From assembly GCF_001907195.1 (NCBI RefSeq), contig NZ_LVWA01000004.1, positions 620,001 to 684,000 on the forward strand: a stretch of DNA of 64,000 nt, read 5' to 3'. The stretch is from Pontibacter flavimaris (GTDB lineage Bacteria; Bacteroidota; Bacteroidia; Cytophagales; Hymenobacteraceae). The stretch's first letter is position 1. Each line of letters begins with the position of its first letter. Shown here in pieces: positions 7,926 through 16,940 of the stretch. The notes under the pieces were generated by a model that saw nothing but the letters and a program-made list of their open reading frames with translations, was not told the DNA's origin and made no database searches. Made by a program: the position numbers and the translations under genes.

Positions 7926-7933
7926 TAACTTTG
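7926..7933 (+). promoter_or_regulatory. Candidate -7 box TAACTTTG of the YajQ gene
   Basis: The octamer matches the Bacteroidota -7 consensus TAnnTTTG and lies 46 bases before the YajQ ATG. No convincing TTTG -33 element is found 19-21 bp upstream. Confidence 0.45.
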
Positions 7934-7979
7934 TCGGCTTAATCAAGTAAATCAGTTTCTAAAGTATAAGTATAAAACT

Positions 7980-8477
7980 ATGGCATCTTTCGACATTGTA
8001 AGCAAGGTAGACCCGCAGACCATGGACAACGCCGTGAACGTGGCCCGCAAGGAGATCCTGAACCGCTACGACTTCCGCGACACCAAGGGCAGCATCGAGT
8101 TCGACAAGAAAAACAACATGGTCAACATCGCCATGGAAAACGAGATGCGCGTGCAGCACACCGAGGACGTGCTTATCGGCAAAATGGTGAAACAGGGCCT
8201 CGACGCCACTGCCCTCGACTTCACAAAAGAGCCCTACCAATCGGGCGCCATGCTGAAGAAGGACATCAAGGTGAAGGCCGGCATCGACAAGGAGACCTCC
8301 AAGAAGATCATGAAGCTCATCAAGGACAGCAAGCTGAAAGTATCGGCCGCCATGATGGACGAGACCATACGCGTGACCGCCAAGAAGATCGACGACCTGC
8401 AGGAGGTAATTGCCCTGCTGCGCACCAACGCCGAGGAAATAGGCATGCCGCTGCAGTACGTGAACATGAAAAGCTAA
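7980..8477 (+). CDS. YajQ family nucleotide-binding protein
   Basis: A 165-residue protein of normal length for the YajQ/UPF0234 family. It begins MASFDIVSKVDPQTMDNAVN and keeps the family's ARKEILNRYDFRDTKGSIEFD segment in the first domain and QSGAMLKKDIKVKAGIDKETSKKI...VTAKKIDDLQEVIALLR in the second. The two ferredoxin-like domains bind nucleotides; in some bacteria the protein binds cyclic di-GMP and affects transcription. It is cytosolic. The gene stands alone between the divergent GNAT gene and the TerC gene downstream. A candidate -7 box TAACTTTG lies at 7926-7933, and tandem AAGTATA copies sit just before the ATG. Confidence 0.93.
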   Translation: MASFDIVSKVDPQTMDNAVNVARKEILNRYDFRDTKGSIEFDKKNNMVNIAMENEMRVQHTEDVLIGKMVKQGLDATALDFTKEPYQSGAMLKKDIKVKAGIDKETSKKIMKLIKDSKLKVSAAMMDETIRVTAKKIDDLQEVIALLRTNAEEIGMPLQYVNMKS

Positions 8478-8653
8478 TTTAATTGCTGGTTGTTGCTTGT
8501 TGCTTGTTGGGGAATTTATTTTAGTAAGTTGCTTCGTTAAAAACGCTTAGGGCGGCGAATCAGAACTGTTTTTAACCCTCCGAAGAACAGCTAACTACCT
8601 ATACAAGTATAGCCACAGCAATAGACAATTAGCAACTAGCAATTAAGTAAACT

Positions 8654-9439
8654 ATGGAAATCTTCGCCAATCCGGATACTTGGATAAGCCTGCTCACGCT
8701 GACCTTTATGGAGGTGGTGCTGGGTATCGATAACATCGTTTTTATCTCGATCATCGTGAGCCGTCTGCCGAAGGAGCAGCAGGCGAAAGGGCGCAACATC
8801 GGCCTAATGCTGGCGCTGGTGTTCCGCGTGATCCTGCTCTTGTTCATTTCCTGGATCGTGAGCGCCTCCGACCCGATCTTCTCGATCAACCTGCCGTTTA
8901 CCGAGGAGGATTTTGCCGTCTCCTGGCGCGATATCATACTTTTCGCCGGTGGTCTGTTCTTGCTGGCTAAGTCCGTTACCGAGATTCACAACAAGCTGGA
9001 GGGCGAGGAAGAGGTCCATACCGAAGGCAAGGCATACGCCACGATGGGGCAGGTGCTCGTCCAGATCATCCTCATCGATATCGTGTTCTCCTTCGATTCT
9101 ATCCTGACGGCCGTGGGGCTGGCGCAGGAGGTGATCATCATGATCATCGCTGTGGTGCTGGCCATGGGCATCATGCTGGTCTTCGCCAAGTACGTGAGCG
9201 ACTTTGTGAACAAGCACCCGACGGTGAAGATGCTGGCCCTGTCCTTCCTGCTCCTGATCGGCTTTATGCTGGTGGTAGAGGCGCTGCACCAGCACATCCC
9301 GAAAGGCTACATCTACTTTGCCATGTTCTTCTCGCTGCTGGTGGAAATGCTGAACCTGCGCCTGCGCAAGAAAACCACACCGGTACACCTGCGCCAGAAC
9401 GAGATAGTGGAACCCGAGGAGGAAGAAGTTGTAAAGTAA
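8654..9439 (+). CDS. TerC family integral membrane protein
   Basis: This is a 261-residue multi-pass membrane protein. The TerC signature is the first helix FMEVVLGIDNIVFISIIVSRLP with the conserved acidic residues Glu and Asp inside the membrane. It is mirrored by the second repeat LVQIILIDIVFSFDSILTAVG. About seven helices are predicted. TerC/Alx proteins take part in manganese export and metal homeostasis, and in metallation of exported proteins in some species. There are no ter or Alx riboswitch-like neighbours here; the leader shows no yybP-ykoY structure that I can recognise. A perfect 23-bp terminator stem follows at 9452-9509. Confidence 0.92.
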   Translation: MEIFANPDTWISLLTLTFMEVVLGIDNIVFISIIVSRLPKEQQAKGRNIGLMLALVFRVILLLFISWIVSASDPIFSINLPFTEEDFAVSWRDIILFAGGLFLLAKSVTEIHNKLEGEEEVHTEGKAYATMGQVLVQIILIDIVFSFDSILTAVGLAQEVIIMIIAVVLAMGIMLVFAKYVSDFVNKHPTVKMLALSFLLLIGFMLVVEALHQHIPKGYIYFAMFFSLLVEMLNLRLRKKTTPVHLRQNEIVEPEEEEVVK

Positions 9440-9451
9440 ACAACCCCTGAG

Positions 9452-9510
9452 AAGTATAAAGCAGCACCGGCACCCCAGCAACAGGCGGTGCCGGTGCTGC
9501 TTTATACTTT
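9452..9510 (+). terminator. Very long perfect terminator hairpin with AAGTATA at its base
   Basis: A perfect 23-bp stem (9452-9474 with 9487-9509) has a 12-base loop. The outer 9 bp are AAGTATAAA / TTTATACTT, so the iterated motif forms the base of the hairpin and stands in for the usual A/T tracts. It can work in both directions. Confidence 0.85.
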
Positions 9511-9660
9511 GTTTCACCCCTCCCCAACCCTCCTAAAAACAAGGGAGCTTTTGCAGTGCCGGGTCCAACCACCCCTACCCCTCAGAGCTACGCTCGCTAC
9601 CTTCGAACTCGCGTTCTCGGTAGTCTAAGGCGGGGAATTCTGCACTTATTATACTTTATT

Positions 9661-9728
9661 GTCATCTCGAGCAGGGCGAGAGATATATCGGGAATTCTGA
9701 GGAGATCTCTCATTTCATTCGAGTTGAC
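9661..9728. repeat. Imperfect inverted repeat (dispersed palindrome type)
   Basis: The arms 9661-9684 (GTCATCTCGAGCAGGGCGAG...) and 9705-9728 (...CATTTCATTCGAGTTGAC) are imperfect complements. They would fold a long hairpin. This type of GTCATCTCGA...GAG-TGAC palindrome is common between genes in Bacteroidota. Only one copy is seen in this window. Confidence 0.65.
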
Positions 9729-9732
9729 AAAT

Positions 9733-9880
9733 AAGCAGCGGCTATCGAATCTGAACCCAGTCCTTGGGTTGAGCGCCTTGTGAGATCCGGTGCCACGCTA
9801 GTGGCAGCGCCCTGGCGCAGGAGGGAACACAGCGCGATCCCCAAGGACGAGCCCTCTCGGGCTTGAGAGCACCAAAGTAT
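9733..9880 (+). repeat. Dispersed structured intergenic repeat R1, copy 1
   Basis: A 148-bp element that recurs at 40983-41130 (nearly identical) and, with a diverged middle, at 29672-29850. It starts AGCAGCGGCTATCGAA and ends GAGCACCAAAGT. GTCCTTGGG near its 5' end pairs perfectly with CCCAAGGAC near its 3' end. An inner stem GCCAC/GTGGC becomes GCCGC/GCGGC in copy 3, a compensatory change. No reading frame is conserved between copies. The 9440-10303 spacer holding it contains no gene that I can support: it carries the TerC terminator, a CCCCTCCCC-type repeat (9515-9585), R1, two R2 hairpins and many AAGTATA motifs. Confidence 0.75.
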
Positions 9881-9968
9881 ACTATGCAACTATAGGTGAG
9901 TAAGTCTGGAGGATCAGGGGCAGCTAGTAAGTATAGCTTGTATCAAAAAGCAGGAAGCGGTGGCTCAA

Positions 9969-10120
9969 GGCACAAGCGGACGCCCCGAAATGCTCCGGGA
10001 CTTTCAGCTTGCGCCAGAGAAGTATAAAAGTATAACTCAAGTATAAAATATGGCTCTTCGAGCCAGTTGAGTCAGAGACTCAACATCATGAAAAGACACA
10101 AGTCTGAAGACTTGCGCCAG
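9969..10120 (+). repeat. R2/R3 hairpin repeats, locus 1
   Basis: Two hairpins share the frame CACAAG...CTTGCGCCAG with different stems: 9969-10017 (long form) and 10095-10120 (stem AAGTCT/AGACTT). Between them at 10052-10083 is R3: GGCTC-TTC-GAGCC followed by TTGAGTC-AGA-GACTCAA. The same set follows R1 at 29973-30244 and, shortened, at 41222-41312. AAGTATAAA copies lie between the hairpins. Confidence 0.7.
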
Positions 10121-10303
10121 AAGGAGGAAGTATAAGCAAAGTATAAAAAGGCACGCACCGGCGGCTGCAACTACAAGCTTCTACTTATACAGGATCCATA
10201 CTTTGCAGCAGGGAAGGGGAGCAAGAGCGGCAAAACCTTAAACTTCAAAACAGCTTATCTGCAGAATTTAGGTATATTAGCTACATACTATACTACTCCC
10301 GCT

Positions 10304-12622
10304 ATGCGCCACCGCCATACCGCTGTTGCTGTTCTGCTGCTGTTCACGCTGATGGGGCTGTCCGTGCTGAGCCTCTGGCTGCTGACCCCGCCAGCGCCCG
10401 TGCCTGCCGATGCCCCTGCCACCGAGTTCTCCGCAGAGCGGGCTATGACGCACGTACGGCAGATCGCGCAGCAGCCGCACGCTATGGGCACAGTGGAGCA
10501 CGCCAGGGTACGAGACTACCTGCAGCAACAACTGGAGCAACTGGGCCTGGAGCCGCAGGTGCAGGAGACCACTGCCGTGAACGGAGCGGGCGGGGCCGCC
10601 ACAGTGGGATATGTATACAACCTGATCGGGCGCTTAAAAGGCACTGGTGAAACAGGCAAGGCCATCCTGCTGATGGCCCATTACGACTCGCAGCCCAACG
10701 CCCGCGGCGCCGGCGACGATGGCGCCGGCGTGGCCGCCATACTCGAGACTATCCGCGCCCTGGAGCAGGATAAGCCACTGCAGCACGACGTGATCGTCCT
10801 GCTCACCGATGGCGAAGAGTATGGCCTGTACGGTGCCCGCGCTTTTCTGAAGCACCCCTGGGCACAGGAAGCGGCGCTGGTGCTGAACCTGGAGGGCCGC
10901 GGCAACAAGGGACCGAGCATGACCTTCGAGATGAGCCCGCAAAACGGGTGGGTGGCCAAACACTACACGCAGGCCGCACCCTATCCCTTCGTAAGCTCCC
11001 TGGGCTACGAGATCTACAGCCGCATGCCCAACGATACCGATTTCACGGTTTTTAAGGACGCCGGCTACAGCGGCCTGAACTCTGCGTTTATAGATGGTTT
11101 TGTGCACTACCACAAGGCCACCGATGCGCCCGAGAACCTGAGCCTGCGCAGCCTGCAGCACCATGGCAGCAACCTGCTGGCCCTTACCCGCCACTTCGCC
11201 CATGCTTCCCTGGAGCAAACCAAGGGCCCCGACAGGGTGTTTTTTAACGCCATCGGCTCCTGGGTGGTTAACTACAAACCCATCCTGAACCTGCTCTGGG
11301 TAGCTTTGGCTACGCTGCTGCTGTTTGTAACGGTGCGCGTGGCGCTGCAGCAGGGCGTGGTAAAAGTGCGCGGCATCGTGATGGGCTTTTTGCTGTACCT
11401 GCTGCTGCTGGTCGCCATCACCATTCTTTTTTACCCGATAAACGAGCTGGTGTGGGCGCAGCTGCCCTTTTCGCACCGGCATAATGGCTTGTATAGCTCC
11501 GATGCCTTTTTTGCGGCGTACCTGTTTCTGGCGCTGGGGCTTTTTCTGCTCCTGGGCCGGTTGGCCTTGCGTTGGATACGGATGGTCTCGCTGCTGCTGG
11601 GCGTGTTCATACTTCAGTTCATTCTTTTGATGGCCATGTACCTGCTCATGCCCAACGGCTCTTACCTGCTCCTGTTCCCGCTGCTGTTTAGTTTGGGCGG
11701 AGCGTTGGCGCTGCTGCTGCTGGGCTGGAAAGGCGGCCCGGAGATGGTGCCGAAGTATACTTTCATCCTGCTGCTGGCAAACGTGCCGGCCGTGTTTATG
11801 CTGCTGCCCATGGCGCAGCAGGTGTTCATGGCTTTTTCGCTGCAGCTGCCCTATGGTACCGTGCTGCTGGTGCTGTTGCTGGCCGGGCTGTTGCTGCCGC
11901 TGCTGGTCTTTGTGGCCCGCGCCCTCAGCCGTAAAAGTATACCGCTGCTGTCGCTGCTCTTCCTGCTGCTGGGCGGGGGGCTGGTATTTGCGGGCATCGC
12001 CGGGGAGAAACCTTCTGCCGAAAAGCCGCTGCACAGCCACGTAAGCTATTACCTGGATGCCGATTCTGGCAACGCCTGGTGGGCCTCCCGCTTCCACGCC
12101 ACCGATGATTGGAACCGGCAGTTCTTCCCCAACGCCACCACCGCGCCACTCACGGAGATGTACCCGCACGCCTCCATCCAGTACCTGAAAAATAAAGCTG
12201 AACCACTGGATTTACCTGTCCCGCAGGCCGAGGTGCTGCAGGATTCCGTAGCTGGCGGGGAGCGCATCCTTGTCCTGAGACTACATTCGCCGCGTGGCGC
12301 CGCCCACCTGGAACTGGCGCTGCAGGCAGAAGCTCCGGGAGCGATAGGAAGTATAAGACTGGCAGGCGAGGACCTGCAACTAAACCCTATCGAGACAGCT
12401 GAGGGAGAAGTATACTTTACCCGCTTCCATGGCCTCCCCGTAAGCAAGGAGATAACGCTGGAGCTGCGCCTGCGCCCGGACACGCCGCTCACGCTGCACC
12501 TCCTCGACCAAAGTATAGGCCTGCCGCAGCAACTCGTAAAAACGCCCCGCCCCGCTCACGTTATCCCCGACCAGGGCCGCGACAGTAACCTGACGGTAGT
12601 ACGCAAGAGCTATACTTTCTAA
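10304..12622 (+). CDS. M28 family metallopeptidase with a C-terminal multi-pass membrane region
   Basis: This 772-residue protein starts with a signal anchor (about 7-28). The M28 zinc aminopeptidase domain (about 45-310) shows H126 and D128 in MAHYDSQPNARGAGDDG, D139, the catalytic pair in TDGEEYGLYGA (E171/E172), E197 in NLEGRG, and the last His in FVHYHKATD (268/270). About seven or eight helices follow (320-570), and then a soluble C-terminal domain (about 580-772). The layout resembles eukaryotic ER metallopeptidase 1/Fxna-like members of M28. It would cleave N-terminal residues outside the cytoplasmic membrane. It stands alone; a GNAT gene starts 23 bp downstream and may be co-transcribed. 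Confidence 0.9.
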   Translation: MRHRHTAVAVLLLFTLMGLSVLSLWLLTPPAPVPADAPATEFSAERAMTHVRQIAQQPHAMGTVEHARVRDYLQQQLEQLGLEPQVQETTAVNGAGGAATVGYVYNLIGRLKGTGETGKAILLMAHYDSQPNARGAGDDGAGVAAILETIRALEQDKPLQHDVIVLLTDGEEYGLYGARAFLKHPWAQEAALVLNLEGRGNKGPSMTFEMSPQNGWVAKHYTQAAPYPFVSSLGYEIYSRMPNDTDFTVFKDAGYSGLNSAFIDGFVHYHKATDAPENLSLRSLQHHGSNLLALTRHFAHASLEQTKGPDRVFFNAIGSWVVNYKPILNLLWVALATLLLFVTVRVALQQGVVKVRGIVMGFLLYLLLLVAITILFYPINELVWAQLPFSHRHNGLYSSDAFFAAYLFLALGLFLLLGRLALRWIRMVSLLLGVFILQFILLMAMYLLMPNGSYLLLFPLLFSLGGALALLLLGWKGGPEMVPKYTFILLLANVPAVFMLLPMAQQVFMAFSLQLPYGTVLLVLLLAGLLLPLLVFVARALSRKSIPLLSLLFLLLGGGLVFAGIAGEKPSAEKPLHSHVSYYLDADSGNAWWASRFHATDDWNRQFFPNATTAPLTEMYPHASIQYLKNKAEPLDLPVPQAEVLQDSVAGGERILVLRLHSPRGAAHLELALQAEAPGAIGSIRLAGEDLQLNPIETAEGEVYFTRFHGLPVSKEITLELRLRPDTPLTLHLLDQSIGLPQQLVKTPRPAHVIPDQGRDSNLTVVRKSYTF

Positions 12623-12645
12623 GCGGTTAGTCAGGCTACAAGAAC

Positions 12646-13173
12646 ATGGGAAATATCGATATAAGAAAAGCAACCGAAAGCGACCTCGACCTCCTGCAAA
12701 AAATTGGCAGGCAAACTTTTTCCGAGACCTTTTCAGCAGCAAACACGGAGGAGAATTTAAAACAGTACCTGCAGGAAGGGTTTTCTGCCGAAAAACTGGC
12801 TGCTGAACTTCGTGACCCGGGTTCTGCGTTTTACTTTGCGCTGCTCGGCACGGACGTGATCGGCTACCTGAAACTAAATGTTGGGCAATCGCAGACGGAA
12901 CTGAAAGACGACAGCGCCCTTGAGATCGAACGGATTTACGTGCTAAAGGAATTCCATGGAAGCAGAGTAGGGCAGCGGCTTTTTGAGCAAGCCATACAAA
13001 CAGCACGGCAGAAGAACCTGGACTATGTATGGCTGGGTGTTTGGGAGGAAAATCCAAGAGCGATAAATTTCTACAGGAAGAATGGCTTTGTGGCGTTCGG
13101 CAAGCACACTTTCAGGTTGGGCCAGGATGAGCAGACAGACATTATGATGAAGCGGTCCCTGAAAGACGGGTAG
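12646..13173 (+). CDS. GNAT family N-acetyltransferase
   Basis: A 175-residue acetyltransferase. It opens MGNIDIRKATESDLDLLQKIGRQTFSETF, as in the PaiA/spermidine-acetyltransferase-like group. The CoA loop is HGSRVGQRL (around 105-113), following EIERIYVLKEF. The C-terminal WLGVWEENPRAINFYRKNGFVAFG is the family's beta5-alpha4 segment and close to that of PaiA-type enzymes, so a polyamine or small amine acceptor is possible but not shown. The gene starts 23 bp after the M28 peptidase stop; no terminator is visible between them. Confidence 0.87.
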   Translation: MGNIDIRKATESDLDLLQKIGRQTFSETFSAANTEENLKQYLQEGFSAEKLAAELRDPGSAFYFALLGTDVIGYLKLNVGQSQTELKDDSALEIERIYVLKEFHGSRVGQRLFEQAIQTARQKNLDYVWLGVWEENPRAINFYRKNGFVAFGKHTFRLGQDEQTDIMMKRSLKDG

Positions 13174-13381
13174 AGAGACCAAAGGCTGGCAGCACTGCAT
13201 CTTCATCTATGGCGCTTTTGCCCTTCCTCAGGCTGATGCTTTGACCTGCCTTCCGTGGGTTTATGTAGCAAACCTTCCAGCCTGGTTTATACTTTTAGAG
13301 GAATCTCGGTCTGAGTTAAACTAAAGGGGCGGCGCCTGCAGTATAGGGTATAACAACGATCATACTTGCACCCGACACGAC

Positions 13382-13942
13382 ATGCTCCTAGATAAGATCA
13401 TCACCCTTGCCCTTGCCGCCGTTTTCCTGATTGCCCTCTCCTGCGAGGGGCCCTCGGCAAATGAAACCGCTACCGAAAGCATCCCGCAGAAAAGAACCCT
13501 GCTACACGAGCCCGCCTTCTGGGATTATGCCGCCAGCAGTAACATGCTGCAGGTAGAGGTGGCCAGGGTAGCGGCCGCAACCAGCTCCACCGAGCGCATC
13601 AGAAGTATAGCCGCCGAGGCTATGGAATTTCACACACAGGCGCTGGAGGAACTGAAGGCGCTGGCGCAACAACACGAAAACATACCCTTGCCCGACAGTC
13701 TGGGCGCCGCCGATACCGGACTGGTGCTGGAGTTTAAGCTGCTGGAAGGGGAGGAACTGGACACACATTTCCGGGAGTTCGTGATCAGCACCCACCATGC
13801 CCAGCTGGACAGGTATGAAGAGGCACTTTTAAAGGCTGATGATGCCAAGACCCGTGACTGGCTGATGGACATGCGGGCGCACCTGCGTCAGGAAATCCAC
13901 CTGCTGGCAGAAGCAGACTCAACAGAAACTGCCGGGGAGTAA
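13382..13942 (+). CDS. DUF4142 domain lipoprotein
   Basis: A 186-residue protein with an N-terminal lipoprotein signal (IALSC, Cys 21). The mature region is all-helical: FWDYAASSNMLQVEVARVAA, then AAEAMEFHTQALEELKALA, and FREFVISTHHAQLDRYEEALLKADD. This is the DUF4142 ferritin-like pattern, with His in the second and fourth helices. The biochemical role of the family is not established; members are exported. The gene is followed by four tandem AAGTATA-type units (13941-13965) and a convergent hypothetical gene. Confidence 0.8.
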   Translation: MLLDKIITLALAAVFLIALSCEGPSANETATESIPQKRTLLHEPAFWDYAASSNMLQVEVARVAAATSSTERIRSIAAEAMEFHTQALEELKALAQQHENIPLPDSLGAADTGLVLEFKLLEGEELDTHFREFVISTHHAQLDRYEEALLKADDAKTRDWLMDMRAHLRQEIHLLAEADSTETAGE

Positions 13943-13971
13943 AGTATAAGTATAAGTATAAGTATGGGATG

Positions 13972-14634
13972 TTACTTCCAGAGGTCGGAGGCTTTGCGGG
14001 CCATCCGGAAGAAGAGTTCGCGTTCCAGCCCCGCCACCTGCCGCGCCTCGCACTCGGAGTAGCCGTTCTCCACCGCGTTCAGGTAGTCGTAGTAGAGCTG
14101 GGCCAGCTCCAGCGAGTCGTCCTCAAAGCACTCGGTCAAGTCTTCGGAGACTTGCTTTTCGGGCTCAAATACCTTGGAGGGGTACAGCCTGTCGAGTTGG
14201 TAGATAAGGTATCTCTGGCGGGTCTTGTTCGATTTTCCGCCAAACAGCTGTTCCAGGGGCAGGTCTTCCTCCTCGTTCTCCTCCAGCGCCTCCAGGTCGT
14301 CCTCCACAGCCAGCGGCTCATACACAATGATGTCGTGGCCGGTGAGTTCCAGGTACTCCCCGAACTTCTCCTTGACCGGTATCAGCGTGGGCGAGTCGTA
14401 GGGCTTGTCCAGGAGCTCGGCCATGTGCAGGGCCATTTCTCTGCCTTTTTCGCCGGCGGCGATCAGTATCTGGTTAAACTGGCCGAAATCGCAACCCAGG
14501 TACACAAATTTATACTCATCGTCGAGCACCGTAAAGCACCAGAGGGTTATAAATTCGGTGTCGTCTATCACCACCGTGTCGATGTATAGTTCGTTTATCT
14601 GAACATAGCGTGGCGAGTATTCCTGAGCATCCAT
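13972..14634 (-). CDS. Conserved-looking hypothetical protein
   Basis: This 220-residue soluble, acidic protein begins MDAQEYSPRYVQINELYIDT. No signal peptide or membrane helix is present. The N-terminal half is beta-rich (VVIDDTEFITLWCFTVLDDEYKFVYLGCD), followed by an acidic linker (EDDLEALEENEEEDLPLE, about 107-124) and a helical C-terminal half ending RELFFRMARKASDLWK. I do not recognise a family. Codon use is that of the core genome. It converges on the DUF4142 gene, separated by a short AAGTATA array, and is followed upstream by a small membrane protein gene on the same strand. Confidence 0.65.
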   Translation of the reverse strand: MDAQEYSPRYVQINELYIDTVVIDDTEFITLWCFTVLDDEYKFVYLGCDFGQFNQILIAAGEKGREMALHMAELLDKPYDSPTLIPVKEKFGEYLELTGHDIIVYEPLAVEDDLEALEENEEEDLPLEQLFGGKSNKTRQRYLIYQLDRLYPSKVFEPEKQVSEDLTECFEDDSLELAQLYYDYLNAVENGYSECEARQVAGLERELFFRMARKASDLWK

Positions 14635-14743
14635 GGTGTTAAGGCTTTAGGTTCTGGTTGCGGCGCAGTATAGGCACTATTACTGCGTATACGGAGTTTT
14701 GGGCCACATGGCAAATAACCTATATACAAATTTACGCCCGTGC

Positions 14744-14929
14744 TCAGTCGTCGTGGCGGCGCAGGTAGTAAATAATCCCGCCCAGCAGCGTCACCCCAAT
14801 CCGTATGGCCAGGCTTCCGGTTTCGCCAAACTGATTTAACCAATTGAGTACTACCAGGTTAGCGCCGGTGAATTCCAGCACGAGCGAAACAAGCCCCGCG
14901 AGCAGCAGAAACAATCCGATAAATTTCAT
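14744..14929 (-). CDS. Small two-helix membrane protein
   Basis: I start this at the ATG 14927-14929 (MKFIGLFLLLAGLVSLVLEF), giving 61 residues; the longer frame adds a polar leader before a normal membrane-helix start. Two hydrophobic helices (about 3-20 and 40-55) and a short polar tail (LRRHDD) make a hairpin. It resembles the short uncharacterised membrane proteins common in Cytophagales. No function can be assigned. Confidence 0.6.
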   Translation of the reverse strand: MKFIGLFLLLAGLVSLVLEFTGANLVVLNWLNQFGETGSLAIRIGVTLLGGIIYYLRRHDD

Positions 14930-15113
14930 AGCTGTAAGTTTTTTAGTGAAAGAGCTGTTTTCATAAGGCAAACTTGTAAAAAGCCAGTTTCTCCCTGCAG
15001 CCTCTTCCTCTAAATATAGTAATTTATAAGTATAAAACCAGCGGATTTTAATCCATGCGCTAAAATGGGTACAGCGCCAGGCAAAGCCTTATTTTCAGGA
15101 AACCCGCAGCGGC

Positions 15114-16130
15114 TTAGCCCCAGATGCGCTCTATGAAACGCTGGGCGTTGCCATGCGCCAGCTTCTGCAGCTGCTCCTTAGAAAACTGCTCTTCCAGGCG
15201 CTGCAGGACGTGGGCATAACTACGGCCGGCCTGCTCATACTCTTTGTAGTAAAACGGGAAGCGGCTGCGGTCCAGCTCATCGGCAAAGTAAAAGTAGTCG
15301 GCCCCGAAGCAAAGGGCGTCCTCCGCGCCGTGGCCAAAGCCGTAAGTGATGTGCTGCAGCAGGGCCTCCGGGTCCTCGGTGTTCAGGAACTTGCGCAGAA
15401 AATTCATCCCGATCAGGCCCTTGCGACGGATGATCTCCTGCGAGAGCTCGTCGGGCAGGTTGCGCTCATGGGGCCATACCGGCCTGAAGTTAGAATGACT
15501 CGCGATGACGGGAATGTCCAGCCGCTCCGTGTCGATGTGGTTCAGGATGTCGAAGGCCAGGGCGTCGCTGGTGTGGGAGAGGTCCACGGCGATGCGGCGG
15601 CCGTGTAGGTAGTCGAGCAGCATGCGCCCATCGGTGGTGATGCCGTGGCTGGGGTCCGAGGAGTTGCCGCCGCCGAAGCGGTTGGCGGTGTGGTGGGTAA
15701 AGCTGATGTAGAGCACGCGGCCGCAAACCTCTATGATCTTCTCCAGGCGCTTGAAACCCTCCTCCAGCGGCTCGTCCTCCTCGCAGAAACCGGCGGCGTT
15801 CTCAATAGCGGCCACCATGCCGGTGCCTCCCTGGCGCTGCATCGCCTCCTGCAGCTGCCCCGCATCGGTCACGGCGGTCAGGCAGTTATCGGCATCGGCC
15901 AGTTGGCGGAACATGTCGCGCTGCAGCGCGGCAAAGCGGGTGCTGCCGGGGCCGGTGGCGGAGTAAATGGCCATTACCTGCAGCTTCACGTTTCCTGCTA
16001 CCAGTGCCGGCGCCGCGCAGCCTATCTCCTCCGTCTTATTCATATCCGCGTGGGGCACGTCAGTCAGGTATACCAGCAGGTCGCAGTGCAAATCGATAAT
16101 GGGCAGGCGGGTGGCGGGTGTTTGGGTCAT
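15114..16130 (-). CDS. Membrane dipeptidase (peptidase family M19)
   Basis: From the ATG at 16128-16130 the product has 338 residues, normal for family M19. The zinc-site motif HCD appears at 15-17 (LPIIDLHCDLLVYL). The bridging Glu lies in AAIENAAGF (about 110), a His in LYISFTHHTANRFGG, VDLSHTSD follows and then VIASHSNFRPVWPHERNLPDE. These enzymes hydrolyse dipeptides, including some D-amino-acid and beta-lactam substrates. There is no signal peptide in the form chosen, so it is probably cytosolic. A longer start at 16202 adds a segment without conserved character. It stands alone on the minus strand, 110 bp after the DUF4864-like gene. Confidence 0.88.
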   Translation of the reverse strand: MTQTPATRLPIIDLHCDLLVYLTDVPHADMNKTEEIGCAAPALVAGNVKLQVMAIYSATGPGSTRFAALQRDMFRQLADADNCLTAVTDAGQLQEAMQRQGGTGMVAAIENAAGFCEEDEPLEEGFKRLEKIIEVCGRVLYISFTHHTANRFGGGNSSDPSHGITTDGRMLLDYLHGRRIAVDLSHTSDALAFDILNHIDTERLDIPVIASHSNFRPVWPHERNLPDELSQEIIRRKGLIGMNFLRKFLNTEDPEALLQHITYGFGHGAEDALCFGADYFYFADELDRSRFPFYYKEYEQAGRSYAHVLQRLEEQFSKEQLQKLAHGNAQRFIERIWG

Positions 16131-16240
16131 GGGTGGAAGGATAGGTTCAGGGAAGTAAGATAAGGCAAAAATTCGATTCGGGTAAACACTTTTACCTGAC
16201 AAAGTATAGATACCTTCGGCCTTGTTGGAGTGGGCAGCGG

Positions 16241-16801
16241 TTACAGGTTGCTCGTGAAATGGACCTCCTCCATACGGGCAATTCCCTCGGTCATCCAGCA
16301 GTCCTTGTAGGAGCCCCTGCGCTGCTTTGTAAGTATAAACATGAAGGCCTCCCGCTGCCCGTCCGGCGTCTCTATCACCACCAGTTGGTAGGCATTCTTC
16401 CCTGCCACCACGAGTTGTCCGGTTTTGTAACTTTTAAAGTTGAGGATAGGACGATATGCAGGCTCCCGAACCATCAGGCGGAAGTGCTTCAGCGGCCCCA
16501 GGTACGCTCTGTTGGAGGGCGAGGAAAAGTTGAACAGGGTAATTACGCCGCTGTCGGCGGGGTCGTTCTGCTGCAGGGCGTGTAGCTGTATGCTGACCAC
16601 CTGGCGTGGCGAGAGTGCCTTGTCAGGCTTCAGGTATGTCCATTTGGAGGTATGGGCGATGTCGGGGCTGGCAGAAGTATAGGAGGCGTAGTGGTGCTCT
16701 TCCATGGTGGGCATGGCCGGAAACTGTATCCAGAACAACACGAGCAGCAGCACGCCGATAGCCAGCATGATTTTGTCGAATATGTTGTCGTGCGCCTTCA
16801 T
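16241..16801 (-). CDS. DUF4864-like membrane-anchored protein
   Basis: This 186-residue protein has one N-terminal membrane helix (about 9-28, IMLAIGVLLLVLFWIQF) and an exported domain. The domain follows the DUF4864 pattern: RQVVSIQLHALQQNDPADSG, then F.F.SPSNRAYLG...HFRLMVREPAYRPIL, then a sheet ending AFMFILTKQRRGSYKDCWMTEGI. DUF4864 has an NTF2/cystatin-like fold of unknown role. It is divergent from the PAP2 gene at 16941. Confidence 0.7.
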   Translation of the reverse strand: MKAHDNIFDKIMLAIGVLLLVLFWIQFPAMPTMEEHHYASYTSASPDIAHTSKWTYLKPDKALSPRQVVSIQLHALQQNDPADSGVITLFNFSSPSNRAYLGPLKHFRLMVREPAYRPILNFKSYKTGQLVVAGKNAYQLVVIETPDGQREAFMFILTKQRRGSYKDCWMTEGIARMEEVHFTSNL

Positions 16802-16940
16802 GTAAATATGTACTTTATTTAGGCGCTGATGGTTGTGGAACCACCGTTTTTTGGGGTAGACGGGTGCCAGCAGCCTGCCAACGTTTCAAAATAACGTAAC
16901 AAAGTATAGCGTCTTCGTATATTCTCCTCAGCAGCACACA

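Noticed and set aside
8480..8653. A yybP-ykoY (manganese) riboswitch ahead of the TerC gene
   Set aside because: The spacer consists of TTGTTG-like words and I see no conserved internal loop or pairing typical of that riboswitch.
10634..12169. A 511-codon open frame antisense to the M28 peptidase gene
   Set aside because: Low-complexity Gln/His-rich composition typical of the complement of a Leu-rich membrane protein; no start signal or family.
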